A program made the position numbers and the translations under genes. Below, piece after piece: positions 61,648 through 64,000 of a stretch of 64,000 bases of DNA. Under the pieces are notes generated by a model. It was not told the DNA's origin. It saw only the letters and a program-made list of their open reading frames with translations, and did not search any database. Origin of the DNA: Crocinitomicaceae bacterium (GTDB lineage: Bacteria; Bacteroidota; Bacteroidia; Flavobacteriales_D; Crocinitomicaceae). Every line of letters starts with the position of its first letter. Within the stretch, counting starts at the first letter, position 1. Where the stretch lies: NCBI GenBank assembly GCA_017983465.1, contig JAGOBK010000001.1, positions 496,001 to 560,000 on the forward strand, read 5' to 3'.

Positions 61648-62384
61648 TCGATTTTATATTCCAAACGCATCGTAATGTTCGCTGTTTTACGGCGAGAGGA
61701 GGTATTAAAACTTCCACCCCACGAATAATCCTCGGAAGAATTTTCTGCCGTGATTTGGAACACACCCATATCTGCTGTTTTTAGTCCACCAAGTGTACCA
61801 CCTGCGTTTTCAGCGATTTTTTGCGCGCGGTTATACGCATCTTTCGTAGCTTCTTCAATCATTTTGATTTTCAACTCGGCCAACTTCGTGTAGTAATATT
61901 CTGGTGCATTGGAATTCAACTCAATACCTGCATCGATTAACTGCGATACTTCACGGGAAGTTTTCTCCACGGTATCCACTTTTTTGGAACGGACTTTTAA
62001 ACTTTGTGTTAAATTGTATCCCGTAAAATACGATCCGATTTCATTCCCATCGCCATCGTATTCAGTGTGGAACATCTTTTGAATATCGGCTGCTTCGAAG
62101 ACGATTTCATCTTCCGAGATTCCTTTGGACATCAAATAAGACTTCACGCGTTTCACGTCATTATTTAAATCCGCATATGCTTGTTTCAATTCCATGTTGT
62201 TGCGGGAAAAATTCGCACGCCAAACGATTAAATCCGAGTCAAAGGACTGCTCCCCTAACCCAGTCACACTAATCACAGGGTCTGGCTTCCCTTTGGATAG
62301 GTATGAATGTCCTAAAATGTATCCGGTTACGATGACTGCAAAAGCGATCATGATGGTTGCTGCGTGTGTTTTAAAGAAGTTCAT
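61644..62384 (-). CDS. SIMPL (DUF541) domain protein with N-terminal membrane anchor
   Basis: A 246-residue exported protein. One N-terminal transmembrane segment (AATIMIAFAVIVTGYILGHSYL) anchors the SIMPL domain, with ISVTGLGEQSFDSDLIVWRANF and the EEATKDAYNRAQKIAENAGGTLGGL block of the family, then QITAENSSEDYSWGGSFNTSS. SIMPL proteins assemble in the periplasm as cage-like oligomers of unclear function (Brucella BP26). Single gene. Confidence 0.9.
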   Translation of the reverse strand: MNFFKTHAATIMIAFAVIVTGYILGHSYLSKGKPDPVISVTGLGEQSFDSDLIVWRANFSRNNMELKQAYADLNNDVKRVKSYLMSKGISEDEIVFEAADIQKMFHTEYDGDGNEIGSYFTGYNLTQSLKVRSKKVDTVEKTSREVSQLIDAGIELNSNAPEYYYTKLAELKIKMIEEATKDAYNRAQKIAENAGGTLGGLKTADMGVFQITAENSSEDYSWGGSFNTSSRRKTANITMRLEYKID

Positions 62385-62465
62385 GTCGTTTAATTTTTGA
62401 TAAATGTAGCTAAATTAATGTACCATGTCAAAATGTTATAGTATAGGAAATTATTTTTTATTCTT

Positions 62466-62494
62466 TTACTTTTTGGCATTGCCCCAAAAAGTAA
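62466..62494. repeat. Perfect 11-bp inverted repeat
   Basis: TTACTTTTTGG (62466-62476) and CCAAAAAGTAA (62484-62494) with a 7-nt spacer, at the left end of the 528-bp gap between the SIMPL and SDR genes. First of three palindromic units in the gap; belongs to a probable interspersed repeat. Confidence 0.75.
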
Positions 62495-62512
62495 CAAAAA
62501 GGTCTAGCGCTT

Positions 62513-62635
62513 AAAAGATGAAACGACCCTCATCTTCCTTGTTGCTAAAATTTCTGAAACTCGCTCTCGTTCCTCGGCTCAGACAGCCAGAAATTTTAAC
62601 GCAACTTCGTCGTGAGGGTTTGCGTTGCATCTTTT
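62513..62635. repeat. Large nested imperfect palindrome (123 bp)
   Basis: Arms pair in order from the outside: AAAAGATG (62513-62520) with CATCTTTT (62628-62635); AACG (62522-62525) with CGTT (62623-62626); ACCCTCA (62526-62532) with TGAGGGT (62613-62619); GTTGC (62541-62545) with GCAAC (62601-62605); AAAATTTCTG (62547-62556) with CAGAAATTTT (62588-62597). The centre is about 30 nt, GC-richer. As RNA or single-stranded DNA this folds into one long hairpin with small bulges. No gene is convincing here, although a short minus-strand frame crosses it. It resembles a chromosomal REP/MITE-like repeat; whether it is present in copies elsewhere cannot be seen from this window. Confidence 0.75.
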
Positions 62636-62756
62636 CATGCGCGAGAAAGCGATCTTGTGGATGATTGTTGTTATCATTTCGAAGAAAGAAATTCAAAATA
62701 GAATTGGGACCGACATAGAATTCGAATCCCAATATTTCGGAATTGAACTTTTTGCG

Positions 62757-62794
62757 AACTTTTTGGATCAAGTCCGACAATCGGACAAAAAGTT
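62757..62794. repeat. Bulged inverted repeat, right side of the palindromic region
   Basis: AACTTTTT (62757-62764) and GTCCGA (62772-62777) pair with TCGGAC (62781-62786) and AAAAAGTT (62787-62794); a 7-nt bulge lies on the left arm. Third hairpin of the 62385-62912 gap. The rest of this gap (62636-62756 and 62795-62912) shows no gene I can support. Confidence 0.65.
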
Positions 62795-62912
62795 GGAGAT
62801 AAAAACAAATGTGAATGGATACAAAATGATGTCAAGCCCCTAGATTTTGGTTATTATCCAATTTAAATCATGGTAAAAAAGAACCATTTCTTTTGAAACT
62901 TGTTACACTTTC

Positions 62913-63617
62913 ATGGAAACGAAAAACTATTTCATTGTTGGTGCATCATCCGGAATTGGACTTGAACTAGCTAGAACATTGCACGCCGAAGGACACCAAG
63001 TGTTTGGAACCTATTTCACGAAAGAACACGCGGATCTTCCAGCTGGAATCCATTACCAGCAATTGGATGTCCGTTCAGAGTCCTTGGACTTTTCCTTCCT
63101 TCCCGAACGTTTAGACGGAATTGTTTATTGTCCCGGTGCCATTTCGCTTAAGCCCTTCGCACGCATTTCTCCAGCACAATTTAAAGACGACTTTGAATTA
63201 CAAGTGCTGGGTGCTATTAAATGCATTCAAGGGAACGTGTCAAGACTAAAAGCGGGATCTACGCCATCCATACTACTTTTCAGTTCCATTGCAGCGAGTC
63301 AAGGATTGAATTTCCACACACAGGTTTCCGTTTCAAAAGCAGCCTTGGAAGGACTCACAAAATCTTTAGCCGCAGAATTAGCGCCGAGCATTCGCGTGAA
63401 TTGCATTGCTCCATCGCTTACCGATACGCCATTGGCACAAAATCTCTTGAATTCTGATCAGAAGAAAGAAGCAAATGGATTGCGTCATCCGATGAAACGT
63501 GTAGGAACAGTTGCAGACATGGCAGCCTATGCCGCATTTTTACTTTCCGAAAAAGCTTCTTGGGTGACCGGTCAAATCATTGGCATCGACGGTGGCTTAT
63601 CGACTTTACGGATTTAA
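62913..63617 (+). CDS. SDR family oxidoreductase lacking the catalytic tyrosine
   Basis: A 234-residue classical short-chain dehydrogenase. Cofactor motif YFIVGASSGIGLELARTL at about residues 6-23, the VYCPGAIS (NAG-like) strand, the catalytic Ser in LLFSSIAAS, then VSVSKAALEG where the Tyr of YxxxK is replaced by Val, and the C-terminal TGQIIGIDGGLSTL. Lys is kept. Many atypical SDRs with a Ser/Val/Ile here exist, and whether they are active is unclear. The stop overlaps crcB (opposite strand) by 12 bp. Substrate unknown. Confidence 0.9.
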   Translation: METKNYFIVGASSGIGLELARTLHAEGHQVFGTYFTKEHADLPAGIHYQQLDVRSESLDFSFLPERLDGIVYCPGAISLKPFARISPAQFKDDFELQVLGAIKCIQGNVSRLKAGSTPSILLFSSIAASQGLNFHTQVSVSKAALEGLTKSLAAELAPSIRVNCIAPSLTDTPLAQNLLNSDQKKEANGLRHPMKRVGTVADMAAYAAFLLSEKASWVTGQIIGIDGGLSTLRI

Positions 63618-63962
63618 TCGCAATACCAGCGCAAAAACAGCAATTCCAGCTACTATTGACACAAGCACATTGAGTGCGAATATACTGTAATGTCCATTGG
63701 ATAGCAATTGGAAATTCTCAAATGAAAAGGTACTGAACGTACTAAATCCACCACAGAACCCAGCAAGTAAAAAGGGATGAAGCCAATCTGTTTTGGCAAT
63801 TTTCGGACTAAAGTACAGCACCAAGGCAAAAACCACACACGCTAGTAAATTACTCCAGAACGTTGCCCATGGGAATCCTTGTTTGTAAGGTAAGGCTTTG
63901 CTCATGCCAAAGCGCGCCAAGCTCCCGAGTCCACCGCCAATAAAAACGAAAATCCAATTCAT
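63606..63962 (-). CDS. crcB: Fluoride exporter CrcB/Fluc
   Basis: A 118-residue four-helix membrane protein that forms dual-topology dimeric fluoride channels. Motifs: FIGGGLGSLARFGMSKAL, WATFWSNLLACVVFAL (the conserved Asn-containing helix) and the Na-binding/phenylalanine-box region GFCGGFSTFSTFSFE. Only 38 bp of upstream sequence is in the window, so a fluoride riboswitch cannot be judged. Its 3' end overlaps the SDR gene. Confidence 0.95.
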   Translation of the reverse strand: MNWIFVFIGGGLGSLARFGMSKALPYKQGFPWATFWSNLLACVVFALVLYFSPKIAKTDWLHPFLLAGFCGGFSTFSTFSFENFQLLSNGHYSIFALNVLVSIVAGIAVFALVLRLNP

Positions 63963-64000
63963 CCTTTGTTGATTTTAACAAAACGTGACAAAACAAAGCG

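Noticed and set aside
62625..62843. 72-codon plus-strand frame in the palindromic gap
   Set aside because: Runs through the hairpin arms, has no promoter box and shows no recognisable protein features; more likely repeat sequence.
1..64000. CRISPR array, tRNA/rRNA genes, insertion sequences, prophage
   Set aside because: No spaced direct repeats, no cloverleaf tails or rRNA motifs, no transposase, integrase or phage structural motifs were found; gene order and composition look uniformly chromosomal.

Overview
This 64 kb window reads as ordinary, gene-dense chromosome of a member of the Bacteroidota, most likely order Flavobacteriales and plausibly close to Fluviicola/Crocinitomicaceae (the placement below order is inference). 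Support: the AT-rich composition, the promoter -7 element TAnnTTTG in front of many genes, type IX secretion (T9SS) C-terminal sorting domains on two secreted proteins, a TonB-dependent receptor with an N-terminal carboxypeptidase-regulatory-like domain, the DPP-IV-type S9 peptidase, the SpmA/SpmB fusion and the compact SRP RNA. I see no tRNA or rRNA gene, transposase, integrase, phage gene or CRISPR array, and no pseudogene.

Layout. 1-6.8 kb (mostly minus): pirin-like protein cut by the left edge, release factor 3, nucleoside diphosphate kinase, a TonB-dependent receptor, a DUF2147 protein and pabA-type glutamine amidotransferase. 6.8-12 kb (plus): RidA, a large glycosyltransferase fusion, a 2-oxo acid dehydrogenase E2, a DnaQ-type exonuclease and a fumarylacetoacetase-family enzyme. 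12-23.5 kb (minus): a four-gene run of TPR protein, phosphosulfolactate-synthase-like enzyme, WD40 protein and FG-GAP T9SS protein; then two SurA/parvulin chaperones with a MoxR ATPase, and guaB. 23.6-32.9 kb: small outer-membrane-associated protein, L-2-hydroxyglutarate oxidase, the mtaB-queD-folE-BI-1 run, a 32-residue membrane peptide, a GH3-family enzyme with a secreted partner, deoxynucleoside kinase and heptose epimerase. 32.9-36.7 kb (minus): cysC-cysD-cysN and rpsF-rpsR-rplI. 36.9-40.9 kb: DUF2461, DPP-IV-like peptidase, and a sulfurtransferase trio (two small rhodaneses, DUF6132). 41-48 kb (plus): acidic unknown protein, SRP RNA, the RPE-CBS / DAHP synthase / KdsC-like / saccharopine-dehydrogenase-like run, a UMF1 transporter and dapD. 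48-54.4 kb (plus): cupin, trhO, lgt, lipoprotein, pyruvate dehydrogenase E1 alpha and E2. 54.4-64 kb: a protein made of 25-residue repeats, SpmA/SpmB fusion, a second pirin, nitroreductase, T9SS subtilisin, GNAT, ACMSD-like amidohydrolase, SIMPL protein, a palindromic repeat region, an SDR lacking the catalytic tyrosine and CrcB.

Functional threads: envelope biogenesis (SurA-like chaperones, Lgt, glycosyltransferase, heptose epimerase), sulfur metabolism (sulfate activation, sulfonate-type enzyme, three rhodanese domains), pterin/7-deazaguanine start (FolE, QueD), aromatic and lysine biosynthesis (DAHP synthase, DapD, PabA) and pyruvate oxidation. The least explained items are the 41.7-45.6 kb cluster, which looks like a parallel of the KDO pathway built round DAHP synthase instead of KdsA; the 25-residue repeat protein; the 32-residue membrane peptide; the rearranged glycosyltransferase; and the nested palindromes at 62.4-62.8 kb. 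Gene starts were moved downstream in several places because the longer reading frame would begin inside or before the promoter -7 box or inside the previous gene.
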